Of a stretch of 64,000 bases of DNA, positions 16,340 to 25,141 are shown piece by piece. The notes under the pieces were generated by a model. It did no database searches, had not been told where the DNA came from, and saw nothing but the letters and a program-made list of their open reading frames with translations. Origin of the DNA: JAUYQR01 sp963822435. GTDB lineage: Bacteria > Pseudomonadota > Alphaproteobacteria > Rhodobacterales > Rhodobacteraceae. Position numbers and translations under genes: made by a program. Numbering within the stretch: position 1 is the stretch's first letter; each line of letters opens with the position of its first letter. The stretch covers positions 62,001 through 126,000 of the forward strand of contig CAWGHN010000001.1 of the NCBI GenBank assembly GCA_963822435.1. The letters run 5' to 3'.

Positions 16340-17754
16340 GCCGCCTGCCCGATCAGCTTGGCGGGCAGGTTGTTGGCCCAAGCCGAGATCGTGCCCGCGC
16401 CAAGGCACACCACCATGTCGCCGGGCCGCGCCTGTTCGCGCACCAGACGCGCAAGATCCGCCTCGTCGAGGAGCGCGCGGGCGTGGCGGTGGCCGTGGGC
16501 GATCAGGCCCGCGACCAGATCATCGCGGCTGGCACCGGGGATGGGGTCTTCGCCGGCGGCATAGACATCGGCGATGGCCACGACATCCGCCTCGTTGAAG
16601 CAGGTGCAGAAATCGTCGAACAGGCTGGACAGGCGCGTATAGCGGTGCGGCTGGTGGACGGCGATGATCCGTCCCCCCGTCTTGCCACCAATGGCCTGCC
16701 GCGCGGCCTTCAGCACGGCGGCGATTTCGACCGGGTGGTGGCCGTAATCGTCGATGATGGTGACACCGTTGACTTCACCCACGCGCGTGAAGCGGCGGTT
16801 GACACCGGCGAAACTGGCCAAGGCTTCGCGGATTTCGTCGCGTTTCATGCCAAGGTGGCGGGCGACGGCCACGGCAGCCAGCGCATTCGACACGTTGTGA
16901 TCGCCGGGCATCGGCAGGGTGCAGCCTTCGATCACGGTATTTTCGGCCTGCAACGCCACATCGAAATGCGCGACGCCGTTGACGTAGGTCAGGTTCTGCG
17001 CCCGCACATCGGCCTGGGCGTTGAAGCCGAAGGTCACGATGCGGCGGTCGGTGACGCGACCGACCAGCGCCTGCACCTCCGGATGGTCGGTGCAGCAGAC
17101 CGCGAGGCCGTAGAACGGGATGTTCGACACGAAATCGTAAAAGCCGTTGCGAAGGGCGTCGAAGGTGCCCCAATGCTCCATATGCTCGGGGTCGATGTTG
17201 GTCACGATGGCGATGGTCGCGGGCAGGCGGTTGAACGACCCGTCGGACTCATCCGCCTCGACCACCATCCACTCCCCCGCCCCGGCGCGGGCGTTCGATC
17301 CGTAGGCGTGGATCACGCCGCCGTTGATGACGGTGGGGTCGAACCCGCCCTTGTCCAGAAGCGTCGCCACCATCGTCGTGGTCGTGGTCTTGCCATGCGT
17401 CCCGGCGATGGCGATGTTCGACCGCATCCGCATCAATTCGGCCAGCATCTCGGCCCGGCGCACCACGGGCAGCTTGCGGCGGCGCGCCTCTTCCAGTTCC
17501 GGGTTGCCCTTCTTGATCGCGGACGAGATCACCACGACCGCAGCGTCACCGATGTTGGCGGCGGCCTGACCTTCAAAGAAGGTCGCACCCAGCTTCACCA
17601 GCCGGTCGGTGATCTTTGATGCTTTCGCGTCCGATCCCTGCACCCGGTAGCCAAGGTTCATCAGCACTTCGGCGATGCCCGACATGCCGATGCCGCCGAT
17701 CCCGACGAAATGGATGGGGCCAAGCTCCATCGGCAATTTGGTTGCGGCGTTCAT
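16336..17754 (-). CDS. murC: UDP-N-acetylmuramate--L-alanine ligase MurC
   Basis: Mur ligase adding L-Ala to UDP-MurNAc, 472 residues. N-terminal dinucleotide-like fold HFVGIGGIGMSGIAEVL; ATP loop AGTHGKTTTT at 117-126; central domain EADESDGSF and MPGDHNVSNALAAVAVA; C-terminal VIDDYGHHPVEIAA and HQPHRYTRL. Complete, and close to the family length. Only one base separates its start from the murG stop, and its own stop overlaps the DUF2484 gene. Confidence 0.97.
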   Translation of the reverse strand: MNAATKLPMELGPIHFVGIGGIGMSGIAEVLMNLGYRVQGSDAKASKITDRLVKLGATFFEGQAAANIGDAAVVVISSAIKKGNPELEEARRRKLPVVRRAEMLAELMRMRSNIAIAGTHGKTTTTTMVATLLDKGGFDPTVINGGVIHAYGSNARAGAGEWMVVEADESDGSFNRLPATIAIVTNIDPEHMEHWGTFDALRNGFYDFVSNIPFYGLAVCCTDHPEVQALVGRVTDRRIVTFGFNAQADVRAQNLTYVNGVAHFDVALQAENTVIEGCTLPMPGDHNVSNALAAVAVARHLGMKRDEIREALASFAGVNRRFTRVGEVNGVTIIDDYGHHPVEIAAVLKAARQAIGGKTGGRIIAVHQPHRYTRLSSLFDDFCTCFNEADVVAIADVYAAGEDPIPGASRDDLVAGLIAHGHRHARALLDEADLARLVREQARPGDMVVCLGAGTISAWANNLPAKLIGQAA

Positions 17755-17755
17755 G

Positions 17756-18844
17756 TCATGCCTCCTTCACGAGGTCTTGGACGAGGGCGGCAAGGCGCTC
17801 TGTCGCATCGGGGCGGCCTTGCGCAAGGGCGGCGCGGGCCATCTGTTCGGCTGCCTTCGGCTGGCCGAGGATTGCGGCCATGTGGCCGCTGAGGCTTTCC
17901 GCGTCAAGCACCTTCTCGGGGATCAGGATGGCTGCCCCTGCGTCAACCAGCCCGCGCGCGTTGGCGGTCTGGTGGTCGCCGGTGGCCGCCGCATAGGGGA
18001 TCAGGATCGACGGGCGCCCGATGATCGAGATGTCGGCCACCGACGACGCACCCGAGCGCGAGACGACCAGTTGCGCCTCCGACAGGCGGCGCGGAATGTC
18101 GGTGAAGAACGGCTGCACCTCGGCCATGATGCCCGCCGCGTCATAGGCGGCGGTCACGCGGTCGGCATCCTCGGCTCGCGCCTGATGCGCCACGCGCAGG
18201 TTGCGGCGGATCGCGTCGGGCAAGGCCGCAATGGCGGCGGGCACCACATCCGACAGGATGCGCGCGCCCTGACTGCCGCCGATGACGACAAGGCTCATCG
18301 GGTAATCGCCGGGCGGAATGTAACCCGCCCCCGCACGGTCAAGGACCGCCTGCCGCACCGGGTTGCCGGTGTGGTCACCCGTGACGCCCGCAGGCAGGAC
18401 AGTCGGCCACGTCCCGCAGGCGACCTTGTGGACACGCGGGGCGAAAAGCTGGTTCACCCGGCCAAGGACGCCGTTCTGTTCGTGGATCATCCGGGGCAGG
18501 CGCAGCAAGGTGGCCGCCGACAACGCCGGGATCGACGGATAGCCGCCAAAGCCCACCACCACCGCGGGCTTGTCGCGCAGGAAGGACAGGATCGCCCCCG
18601 CAACGCCCCCCGCAATCCGAAGCGGCACCAGCGCCTTGGCGGCGATGCCGCCGCGCGCGAAGGTGGCGGACCCCACCTCCTCCACCTTCACCTCGGCTGG
18701 AAACCCGCCCGCATAGCGCGCGCCCCGCGCATCGGTTGACAGTTTCACCCGCCAGCCACGCTTGACCATCACTTCGGCCAGGGCCTGAGCCGGGAACATG
18801 TGCCCGCCCGTCCCGCCCGCCGCGATGAGCAAAAGCCGCGCCAT
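17756..18844 (-). CDS. murG: UDP-GlcNAc:lipid I transferase MurG
   Basis: GT28-type glycosyltransferase forming lipid II on the inner face of the membrane. 362 residues from the ATG at 18844. N-terminal LLIAAGGTGGHMFPAQALAE donor loop, the mid-protein GGYPSIPAL and MIHEQNGVLGRVN, then VIGGSQGARILSDVVP and SRSGASSVADISIIGRPSILIPY in the UDP-binding half. The start overlaps the ftsW stop (TGATG), the usual coupling of flippase/polymerase and transferase genes. Confidence 0.97.
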   Translation of the reverse strand: MARLLLIAAGGTGGHMFPAQALAEVMVKRGWRVKLSTDARGARYAGGFPAEVKVEEVGSATFARGGIAAKALVPLRIAGGVAGAILSFLRDKPAVVVGFGGYPSIPALSAATLLRLPRMIHEQNGVLGRVNQLFAPRVHKVACGTWPTVLPAGVTGDHTGNPVRQAVLDRAGAGYIPPGDYPMSLVVIGGSQGARILSDVVPAAIAALPDAIRRNLRVAHQARAEDADRVTAAYDAAGIMAEVQPFFTDIPRRLSEAQLVVSRSGASSVADISIIGRPSILIPYAAATGDHQTANARGLVDAGAAILIPEKVLDAESLSGHMAAILGQPKAAEQMARAALAQGRPDATERLAALVQDLVKEA

Positions 18845-20008
18845 CAACGGCCCCGCTTGAAGATGTCGCTGATCTCGCCGCGCGGCCGGGCCCGCGACAA
18901 GGCCAGCAGCATCCCCATCGTGATCCCGGCGGCAATCACCGACGACCCGCCATAGCTGACGAACGGCAGCGTCATGCCCTTGGCGGGCAGCAGACGCACC
19001 GCGACGCCCATGTTGATCATCGCCTGCACGCCGAAGATGCATGCCAGCCCCGCGCCGGCCAGTCGGGTGAAGGGATCACGCTCCTTCACCAGCCGCATCA
19101 GCGACCGCACCACGATCACCCCGTAAAGCGCCAGGATGATAAGGACGAGGATCAGCCCGTATTCTTCCGCCGCCACCGCGATGATGAAGTCGGTATGCGC
19201 ATCGGGCAGCGACCATTTCACCTGCCCCTCGCCCACGCCCACGCCGAAGAAGCCGCCCTCCTGAATGGCGTTGGCGGCGTAGCCAAGCTGGGTGCGCGGG
19301 TCCACATCGGGCGACAGGAACCCGTCGATCCGGCGGGCGAAGTGTTCGCTGCTCTCGTAGAACACAAAGCCGAAGGCGGTGACGAGGCCGCCCACCACAC
19401 CGATCAGCGTCATCGGCGCGCCGCCGACGAAATAGATCACACCCCACGCAAACACGATCAGCGCCGCCTGCCCGAAATCGGGTTGCATCGCCAGAAACGC
19501 CACCACGATCAGCGCGATGGCAAAGGAAATCGACTTGCCCGGCGGGCTGTTGATCTCCTGCGAGGCGGCGATCAGCCAGGCGGTGACGATGACGAAGCCG
19601 GGCTTCAGGAACTCGGATGGCTGGACCGAGGCGAAGCCAAAGCTGAAACCACCGCACCGCGCCCTTGCCGAAATCGGTGCCGATGAACGGCAGCAGCATC
19701 AGCGCGACCATCGCCACGGCAAAGCCCAGCACGCCAAGCCGCCGCACCATCGGCGGCGACATCATCGAAATCGCGATCATCACCACCAGTGCGATACGGC
19801 CGAAGAAGGCCTGCCGCTGCACATAGTAGAACGGCTCCAGCCCGTTGCGGGTGGCCAGCGGCACCGAGGCGGCCAGACCCAGAAGGAGACCGATGCCAAA
19901 CAGCACGAACACCGAGGTGAGCGTCCATTTGTCGATCGTCCGCCACCAACGTGGAAGGACCGGCTCCGTCACCCGCACCGGGTTGGAGCCATAGACCATG
20001 TCAGTCAT
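18844..20008 (-). pseudogene. ftsW: FtsW (SEDS glycosyltransferase), frame broken by a one-base insertion
   Basis: Septal SEDS protein that polymerises lipid II with its partner penicillin-binding protein. The first part, from the ATG at 20008, reads MTDMVYGSNPVRVTEPVLP and continues through the first membrane segments to GTDFGKGAVRWF. After this the frame loses all family similarity, while the neighbouring frame continues seamlessly with SFGFASVQPSEFLKPGF, the AMQPDFGQAAL motif and LPFVSYGGSS, ending FKRGR at 18844. The junction is the run AAA at 19646-19648 on the plus strand (TTT on the coding strand); removing one base restores about 387 residues, the normal size. Since ftsW is essential, a sequencing or assembly error is the likeliest reason, but a real mutation cannot be excluded. 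First gene of the block seen here; murD and mraY are not upstream. Confidence 0.9.
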
Positions 20009-20154
20009 GGGGTACCGCCTGATTTCGTCTGCTCTGCCCGCCCGGATGTAACCCCCGGGTCATGGCCCAAAGAGTAGCGGCAATTTGCCTGCAAGGCTAG
20101 TGCATCCTCGCGCCCGGAACGCTGAATATGGGGGCTGACTTTAATCCGCCATTC

Positions 20155-20179
20155 GTTATATAAGGTTTTTGTTATAAAA
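20155..20179. promoter_or_regulatory. AT-rich direct repeat at the ArsR gene start
   Basis: GTTATATAA (20155-20163) and GTTATAAAA (20171-20179) repeat with a 16-base period immediately before the first ATG of the ArsR-type gene. Its position suits an autorepressor site or a promoter -10 region. Inference only. Confidence 0.35.
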
Positions 20180-20550
20180 TGGATCACGCCATGCCCCTCG
20201 ACCCCGCATTTGCCGCCCTTGCCGACCCGACCCGCCGCGCCATCCTCGCGCGGCTGGCGATGGGCGAGGCGACGGTGCAGGAACTGGCCCGCCCCTTCCC
20301 GATCAGCCAGCCCGCGATCAGCCGCCACCTGAAGGTGCTGGAGGATGCCGGCCTGATCGAAACCCGCATCGACGGCACCGCCCGCCCCCGCCGCCTGAAA
20401 CCCGACGCGGTCGAGGCGCTGTGGGATTGGCTCGGCCAATACCGCGCGCTGTGGGAGGCGCGCTATGCCCGGCTGGATGATGTGCTGGCCGACATGCAGG
20501 ACCCCGCCCCATTCGTCGCCCCAGACACCCCCGGCAACACCGAACCCTGA
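20179..20550 (+). CDS. ArsR-family helix-turn-helix regulator
   Basis: 123-residue winged-helix protein of the ArsR/SmtB class without metal-binding cysteines. The N-terminal signature FAALADPTRRAILARLA is followed by the recognition helix ISQPAISRHLKVLEDAGLIE (about 45-64) and the wing RIDGTARPRRLKP. Such proteins, typically followed by an SRPBCC gene, act as autorepressors of two-gene units. Start choice: the ATG at 20179 has no clear ribosome-binding site and would suit a leaderless or very short leader; an ATG at 20191 is the alternative. Divergent from ftsW. Confidence 0.88.
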   Translation: MDHAMPLDPAFAALADPTRRAILARLAMGEATVQELARPFPISQPAISRHLKVLEDAGLIETRIDGTARPRRLKPDAVEALWDWLGQYRALWEARYARLDDVLADMQDPAPFVAPDTPGNTEP

Positions 20551-20611
20551 AAGCGGCCTCGCCGCGCTGCCCGTTGCCAACTGGCGACGCAACCTGAATG
20601 AGGAGCCTGAC

Positions 20612-21085
20612 ATGACCACCACCTTCGTGACCGATGGGCTGACCGACATCGTGGTGACACGCCGGTTCGCAGCACCCCCCGCCGCGGTGTTCCGCGCCCA
20701 TGTCGAGCCAGACCTGATCCGGCGCTGGATGCTGGGGCCAGAGGGCTGGTCGATGCCGGTCTGCATTTCCGATGCCCGTCCGGGTGGCGCGATGCGGTTT
20801 GAATGGTCGGACGGCAAGGATGTCAGCTTTTACGCCACCGGCGAATACATCGAGGTCACGCCGCACAGCCGGATCGTGCATGTCGAACGGATGTTCCTGC
20901 CCGACCCGACGCCGGACAACCATGTGACCACGACCTTTGAACCCGTCGGCTCCGGCACCCGGCTGGTGATGCGGATGTCCCTGCCCAATGCCGAGGCGCG
21001 GGCGGCGGTGCTGGCCTCGGGCATGCAGGACGGGATGGAGGACAGCTATGCCCGGCTGGAACAGGTGGTCGAGGCGGGCGTCTGA
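20612..21085 (+). CDS. SRPBCC / AHSA1-domain protein
   Basis: 157-residue protein of the START-like AHSA1 family (activator of Hsp90 ATPase homologue 1-like). The segment VTRRFAAPPAAVFRAHVEPDLIRRWMLGPEGW and the closing helix (MQDGMEDSYARLEQVVE) are typical. It follows the ArsR gene by 61 bases, with AGGAG seven bases before the ATG at 20612. These ArsR/SRPBCC pairs are widespread; the SRPBCC partner probably binds a hydrophobic ligand, but its role is not established. Confidence 0.85.
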   Translation: MTTTFVTDGLTDIVVTRRFAAPPAAVFRAHVEPDLIRRWMLGPEGWSMPVCISDARPGGAMRFEWSDGKDVSFYATGEYIEVTPHSRIVHVERMFLPDPTPDNHVTTTFEPVGSGTRLVMRMSLPNAEARAAVLASGMQDGMEDSYARLEQVVEAGV

Positions 21086-21089
21086 ACCG

Positions 21090-21938
21090 TCAGACGCCGT
21101 AGACGCGCTTCGCCGTCCCCTGCGCGATGGCCTGCTGTTCGTCGGCCGACAGGCCCGCCAGCAGCGCGCGCGCCATGTCGATCCACGCGGGCAAGCCCGC
21201 GCCAAGGTTGACGACCGGCCAATCGCCGCCCCACAGCATCCGGTTCGGACCAAAGCGGTTCAGCAGATGATCGGCGTAGGGGCGCAAGAGGTCAACCGAC
21301 GCCGTGCCCGGCGCGCAATAGGTTGTGATCCCGGAAAACTTCACCACCACGTTGTCAAAGCCCGCGACAACGTCGATGCCCTTTGCCCATGTGTCATAGG
21401 CCCCCGCCGCCACATCGGGCACCCCGCAATGGTCCAGGATATAGGGCTGGTCCGGGCAAGCGCGGATCAGCGGCACCCCGATCGGAATCAACTGGCGCGC
21501 AAGGAAGTTCAGGTCGAACGGAAACCCCGCGCGCCCGATCTTGCGCAGATTGCGCCGGAAAGTTTCGGTCTGCGACACGTCATCCGGCACCACATGCAGG
21601 ATGCGCCGGAAGCCCACGGTGTTCAGCCCCGCCGCCGCCTCCAGCCAGACATCGAACCCTTCGTCCCGTTCGGGGCGGATGCTGGCGATCTGCCCCAGCA
21701 TCGGCACGCCGCCCACCGCCGAGCCGACCATGCCCGCGACCATCCGCGCCTCGGCCTGATAATCGGCATCATCGACGCCGGTTTCCATGAAGATCGTGCC
21801 GGCGACGCCCTTGCCGGCCACCAGCGCCGCGTAATCCTCGCGCGTGAAATCGCCCGCCAGGATCGGAAATTCGGCGGTCCAAGCGTAACCGATGCGGTCG
21901 CGCAGGATCAGGTGCTGGTGCGTGTCGATCAGGTCCAT
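21090..21938 (-). CDS. COG3618-type amidohydrolase / sugar lactonase-like hydrolase
   Basis: 282-residue TIM-barrel metal-dependent hydrolase of the amidohydrolase_2 class (L-fuconolactonase and 4-sulfomuconolactonase relatives). N-terminal metal motif DTHQHL (residues 5-10), later DHCG and the late acidic motif GGDWPV before the C-terminal helices. Relatives often hydrolyse sugar lactones to aldonic acids, which fits its place at the end of a carbohydrate operon, four bases from the convergent SRPBCC gene. The ATG at 21938 follows a GAGG at good spacing; an ATG at 21950 overlaps the kinase stop and is the alternative. Substrate unknown. Confidence 0.8.
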   Translation of the reverse strand: MDLIDTHQHLILRDRIGYAWTAEFPILAGDFTREDYAALVAGKGVAGTIFMETGVDDADYQAEARMVAGMVGSAVGGVPMLGQIASIRPERDEGFDVWLEAAAGLNTVGFRRILHVVPDDVSQTETFRRNLRKIGRAGFPFDLNFLARQLIPIGVPLIRACPDQPYILDHCGVPDVAAGAYDTWAKGIDVVAGFDNVVVKFSGITTYCAPGTASVDLLRPYADHLLNRFGPNRMLWGGDWPVVNLGAGLPAWIDMARALLAGLSADEQQAIAQGTAKRVYGV

Positions 21939-21946
21939 CTCAGGCC

Positions 21947-22582
21947 TCATGCGTTGGCGATGCGGTAGGTGGCGGGCGCGCTGTCGCTGCGGATCAGGCG
22001 GCCATTCGGCAGGTCGTTTTCCTCCAGCTTCGCGGCGATCTGCGGCGGCGTCAGCCCATAGCGCACCCACCGCGCCGTCAGCCGCGATTTCAGCACGCCC
22101 TCCGGCACGTCGATCATTGCCGTCAGGTCGAACATCGGGCGCAGCCGTGGCCACGGGTCAAGGTTCAGAAGCAGGTAATTGCCTTCGACGATGATCACCG
22201 GAATCGAGGCCGGGATCAGCCGCGCCCCGGCCCGCGCGATCTCGATCTGGCGGTCAAAGACCGGCACCGCGACCTCGGCCTCATCGCGTGCGCGCATCCG
22301 TTTCAGGGTGTGGTAAAGCCCGCCCACGTCAAAGGTATGCGGCGCGCCCTTGCGTGACTGCCAGCCCTGCGGGGTGAGATAGGTGTCGTCGTAATGATAG
22401 CCGTCCATCGGCAAAACCGCGGCAAGCCCCGCTTGCCGCGCGTTCAGCTTGCCTGCCAGCCTGTCGGCGAGTGTGGATTTGCCCGACCCCGGCGCGCCCA
22501 CCATCGCCACGATCACCCGGCCATCGGCAGCACGGGTTTGCACAAGGTCCGCGAGGGCCGGAAGGTCGATGGTTTCGGTCAT
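21947..22582 (-). CDS. P-loop kinase, uridine kinase / FrcK-like
   Basis: 211-residue P-loop protein with Walker A GAPGSGKS at 29-36, the MDGYHYDD segment and VIIVEGNYLLLN, features of the phosphoribulokinase/uridine kinase family. Members in alphaproteobacterial sugar operons (for example FrcK near fructose transport genes) are annotated as nucleoside or sugar kinases with uncertain substrates. It lies between xylB and the COG3618 hydrolase on the same strand, so a sugar or polyol is the probable acceptor here; this is inference from context. Confidence 0.8.
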   Translation of the reverse strand: MTETIDLPALADLVQTRAADGRVIVAMVGAPGSGKSTLADRLAGKLNARQAGLAAVLPMDGYHYDDTYLTPQGWQSRKGAPHTFDVGGLYHTLKRMRARDEAEVAVPVFDRQIEIARAGARLIPASIPVIIVEGNYLLLNLDPWPRLRPMFDLTAMIDVPEGVLKSRLTARWVRYGLTPPQIAAKLEENDLPNGRLIRSDSAPATYRIANA

Positions 22583-22680
22583 GGGTCTGCCTTTGCGTGC
22601 GTTTGGCTACTTTGCCTGCCTCGGGCGATGACGCAAGGCCCGGCTTGGCCCGGACTCGAGGGCGAAGCCCGCCGGGTCGC

Positions 22681-22703
22681 GCCCTCCCTCCCCGCGGGAG
22701 GGC
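22681..22703. other. GC-rich stem-loop between xylB and the kinase gene
   Basis: GCCCTCCC / GGGAGGGC inverted repeat with a short GC loop in the 127-base gap downstream of xylB. No T tract on either side; it may stabilise the xylB mRNA 3' end or reduce read-through. Confidence 0.35.
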
Positions 22704-22709
22704 CCGGCC

Positions 22710-24161
22710 CTAGGCCCGCGCCATCAGCCCGGCAAATCGCTCTCGCCGTGGGGCCAGCCTCTCGGCCAGCGCGGGATCCGGCTCCACCACCGCCTTCGCC
22801 GCAGGCTTGAGGTAAAGTGCGGCCACATCGCCCGTCGCCGCCGCCATCGCCAGCCGCGCAGCCCCGCCGGGCCCGGCAAGGTCCGACCCTTCGGGCAAAG
22901 TCACCGGCTGGCCGAGCACGGTCGCCAAGAGCCGCATCCAAAGCGCCGACCGCGTGCCGCCGCCCACCGCCACAACCTGCCCCAAGGCCACGCCCGCCTG
23001 CCCCTGCGCCGCGACGCAATCGGCGATCTGCAAGGCCACCCCCTCCATCGTCGCATAGCCAAGGCTCGCCGCATCGACGCCGGGATGCAGCCCGGTCATC
23101 TGCCCCGTCGCGCCGGGGCGGTTTGCGGGGGTTCGGATGCCGTTCAGGCAGGGCAGGAACACCGGCGCATCCGCCAGCCGCCCCGCCGCCACGAACGCCT
23201 CCGCCCGCCCGGCAAGATCCGCCGCCGTGGTGCCGGCCAGCCGCGCCGACCAGTCCAGCGACGCGGTGGCCGACATCACCACCCCCATCGACAAAAACGC
23301 ATCGGGTGCGGCATGGGCCGAGGTCAGGATCGCCCAGTCCGGTCCCGGATGAAATGCGCCGTCCACCAGACACGCCACCGCCGAGGTGCCAATTGTCACC
23401 ACCGCCTCGCCCGCGCGCGCCGCCCCCGCGCCAAGGGTCGAGCCCATGTTGTCGCCCGCCCCCGCCGCCACCGGCGTGCCGGGCCGCATCCCCCAGCGCG
23501 CAGCCAGCGCAGGCCGCAAGCCCCCCGCCGCGGCCCAGCTTTGCAGGACGGGCGGCAGATGGTCGGGGTTCCAGCCGACGGCGGCACAAAGCCCCGCATC
23601 CCACTGGCCGCTGCGGCAATCGAAAAGCTCGGTTCCGCCCGCATCGGTGGGCTCCGTCGCAACCTCGCCGGTCAGGGCAAGGCGGACGTAATCCTTGGTC
23701 AGCATCAGCATCCGGGCACGGGCCATCACGGCAGGTTCGTGCCGGTTCAGCCACATCAGCTTTGGCGCGGTAATCCCCGGATCAGGCGTGCCGTTGGTGC
23801 GCAACCCGATGTCCGGCACCAACGCCAGCAACGCCGCACATTCCGCAATCGCGCGCTGATCGTTCCACAGCATCGCGGGGCGCAAAGGCTTCAGGTCCGC
23901 CCCAAGAACCAGACAGGCCAGCATCTGCCCCGACAGCCCGATCCCCGCCACCGCCCCCATCGCACCGGGATACGCCGCCGCAAGGTCGTCCAGGCAGCCG
24001 AACACCGCCTCCACCCACAACTGCGGGTCCTGCTCTGACCAGCCCACCTGCGGGATCGACACCGCAACCGGGCGCGCCGCCTGCCCCAAGGCACGCGTCG
24101 CATCCTCCATCAACACCGCCTTGATGCCGGACGTGCCAAGATCAACGCCCACCGTCAGCAT
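22710..24161 (-). CDS. xylB: Xylulokinase-type FGGY kinase
   Basis: 483-residue FGGY-family carbohydrate kinase. N-terminal phosphate motif VGVDLGTSGIKAVLMEDA, then GWSEQDPQLW, LSGQM, LWNDQRA, and the C-terminal FGGY signature region (VVAVGGGTRSALWMRLLATVLGQPV). It closely resembles xylulokinases, which phosphorylate D-xylulose at O5. However, related polyol/ketose kinases share these motifs, and no xylose isomerase is present here. Its start overlaps the regulator stop (TGATG at 24161), so it is in the operon behind the ABC importer genes. Confidence 0.9.
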   Translation of the reverse strand: MLTVGVDLGTSGIKAVLMEDATRALGQAARPVAVSIPQVGWSEQDPQLWVEAVFGCLDDLAAAYPGAMGAVAGIGLSGQMLACLVLGADLKPLRPAMLWNDQRAIAECAALLALVPDIGLRTNGTPDPGITAPKLMWLNRHEPAVMARARMLMLTKDYVRLALTGEVATEPTDAGGTELFDCRSGQWDAGLCAAVGWNPDHLPPVLQSWAAAGGLRPALAARWGMRPGTPVAAGAGDNMGSTLGAGAARAGEAVVTIGTSAVACLVDGAFHPGPDWAILTSAHAAPDAFLSMGVVMSATASLDWSARLAGTTAADLAGRAEAFVAAGRLADAPVFLPCLNGIRTPANRPGATGQMTGLHPGVDAASLGYATMEGVALQIADCVAAQGQAGVALGQVVAVGGGTRSALWMRLLATVLGQPVTLPEGSDLAGPGGAARLAMAAATGDVAALYLKPAAKAVVEPDPALAERLAPRRERFAGLMARA

Positions 24162-25132
24162 CAGCGCGGCCCTGCCAGAAGCGCCCGCGCCGTCGCCTCA
24201 TCGGTCACGAAGGTATCGACCACGCCGCGCCGCAGGATCGCGCGGTTCACGGCCAGCTTGTAGGTGCCCCCGGCCGCAAGGATCACGTTCGGAATACCCG
24301 CCAGATCCTCCAGCCCGATGCCGATCACCCGCTCGTTGATCGGGTGCGCAATGGGCTGGCCTTCGGCGTCGATCACGGTGCCAAGCACGTCGCCCACCCC
24401 GCCCAGCGCGCGCAACTCCTCCACCGCAACATCCTTTGGCATCCCGTCGCGCATGAGCAGCGACCGGGTCGACAGATCGCCCGCCGCCATCGCCATCGCA
24501 TCCACCCCGCGCAGCTTTTCCAGAACCTCGCGGAACACATCAAGCTGCATGATGGTGTCGCGGCTTTCCCGGCTGCCCGCGTAAAGCGGTGCGGTGAAAT
24601 AGCTGTGTTGTGCGCCCAGCAGGTCGGCCAGGCGCGTGGTGATCTCGAAACTGTTGAGGTCGGAGCCTTGCGTCAGCCCGCCCATGACCGAGATCACCTC
24701 AAGATCCGGGCGGCTCATCGCGGCGACAAAGCGGGTGGCGATGTTCAGCGTGCCGCCCCATGACATGCCAAAGAGCTTCACCGCCGGATCGGCCAGAACC
24801 TCGCTCAAGAGGTGGCCAAGCGCCGCCCCCGTCACCTTTTGCACATCGTCAGGGTTCTGCGGCGCGGGCGCGACATAGGCCTGCCGCAGCCCGAACCGTG
24901 CCACCAGCGCCGCCTCCAGTTCCGCGCAAGCCGCATAGGCGGTGTTGAAACTGATCCGCACCAGACCACGCTGATGCGCCTCCGACAGCGCCTTGTTGAC
25001 GCGCAGGCGCGTGGCCCCCAGCTTGTCGGCGACCTTTTCCTGCGTCAGACCTTCGACGTAATAGGCCCAGGCAACCTGCGCCAGAAACCGCTCTTCGGTG
25101 TCGATCTGCGGCAGCTTTGGCGCACGAGCCAT
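24161..25132 (-). CDS. SorC-family sugar-binding transcriptional regulator
   Basis: About 323 residues. An N-terminal helix-turn-helix (AWAYYVEGLTQEKVADKLGATRLRVNKAL, about 20-48) is followed by a sugar-binding NagB-like domain with GMSWGGTLN, GGLTQGSDLN, VAAGGTYK and a final ILRRGVVDTFVTDEATARAL. These are typical of SorC/DeoR regulators that sense phosphorylated sugars. The start could be two codons upstream (25138). Located in the operon between the second permease and xylB, so it is probably the local regulator acting on the divergent promoter at 28290-28360. Confidence 0.88.
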   Translation of the reverse strand: MARAPKLPQIDTEERFLAQVAWAYYVEGLTQEKVADKLGATRLRVNKALSEAHQRGLVRISFNTAYAACAELEAALVARFGLRQAYVAPAPQNPDDVQKVTGAALGHLLSEVLADPAVKLFGMSWGGTLNIATRFVAAMSRPDLEVISVMGGLTQGSDLNSFEITTRLADLLGAQHSYFTAPLYAGSRESRDTIMQLDVFREVLEKLRGVDAMAMAAGDLSTRSLLMRDGMPKDVAVEELRALGGVGDVLGTVIDAEGQPIAHPINERVIGIGLEDLAGIPNVILAAGGTYKLAVNRAILRRGVVDTFVTDEATARALLAGPR

Positions 25133-25141
25133 GAACACCCC

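Noticed and set aside
15711..16564. Plus-strand open frames opposite the DUF2484 genes
   Set aside because: Pro/Arg/Gln-rich shadow translations; the minus-strand frames have coherent membrane-protein patterns and overlapping start-stop junctions.
19076..19640. FtsW frame continuing without a stop after the insertion, possibly a programmed frameshift
   Set aside because: No slippery site with stimulator was seen, and the run-on sequence has no FtsW similarity; a one-base error explains it more simply.
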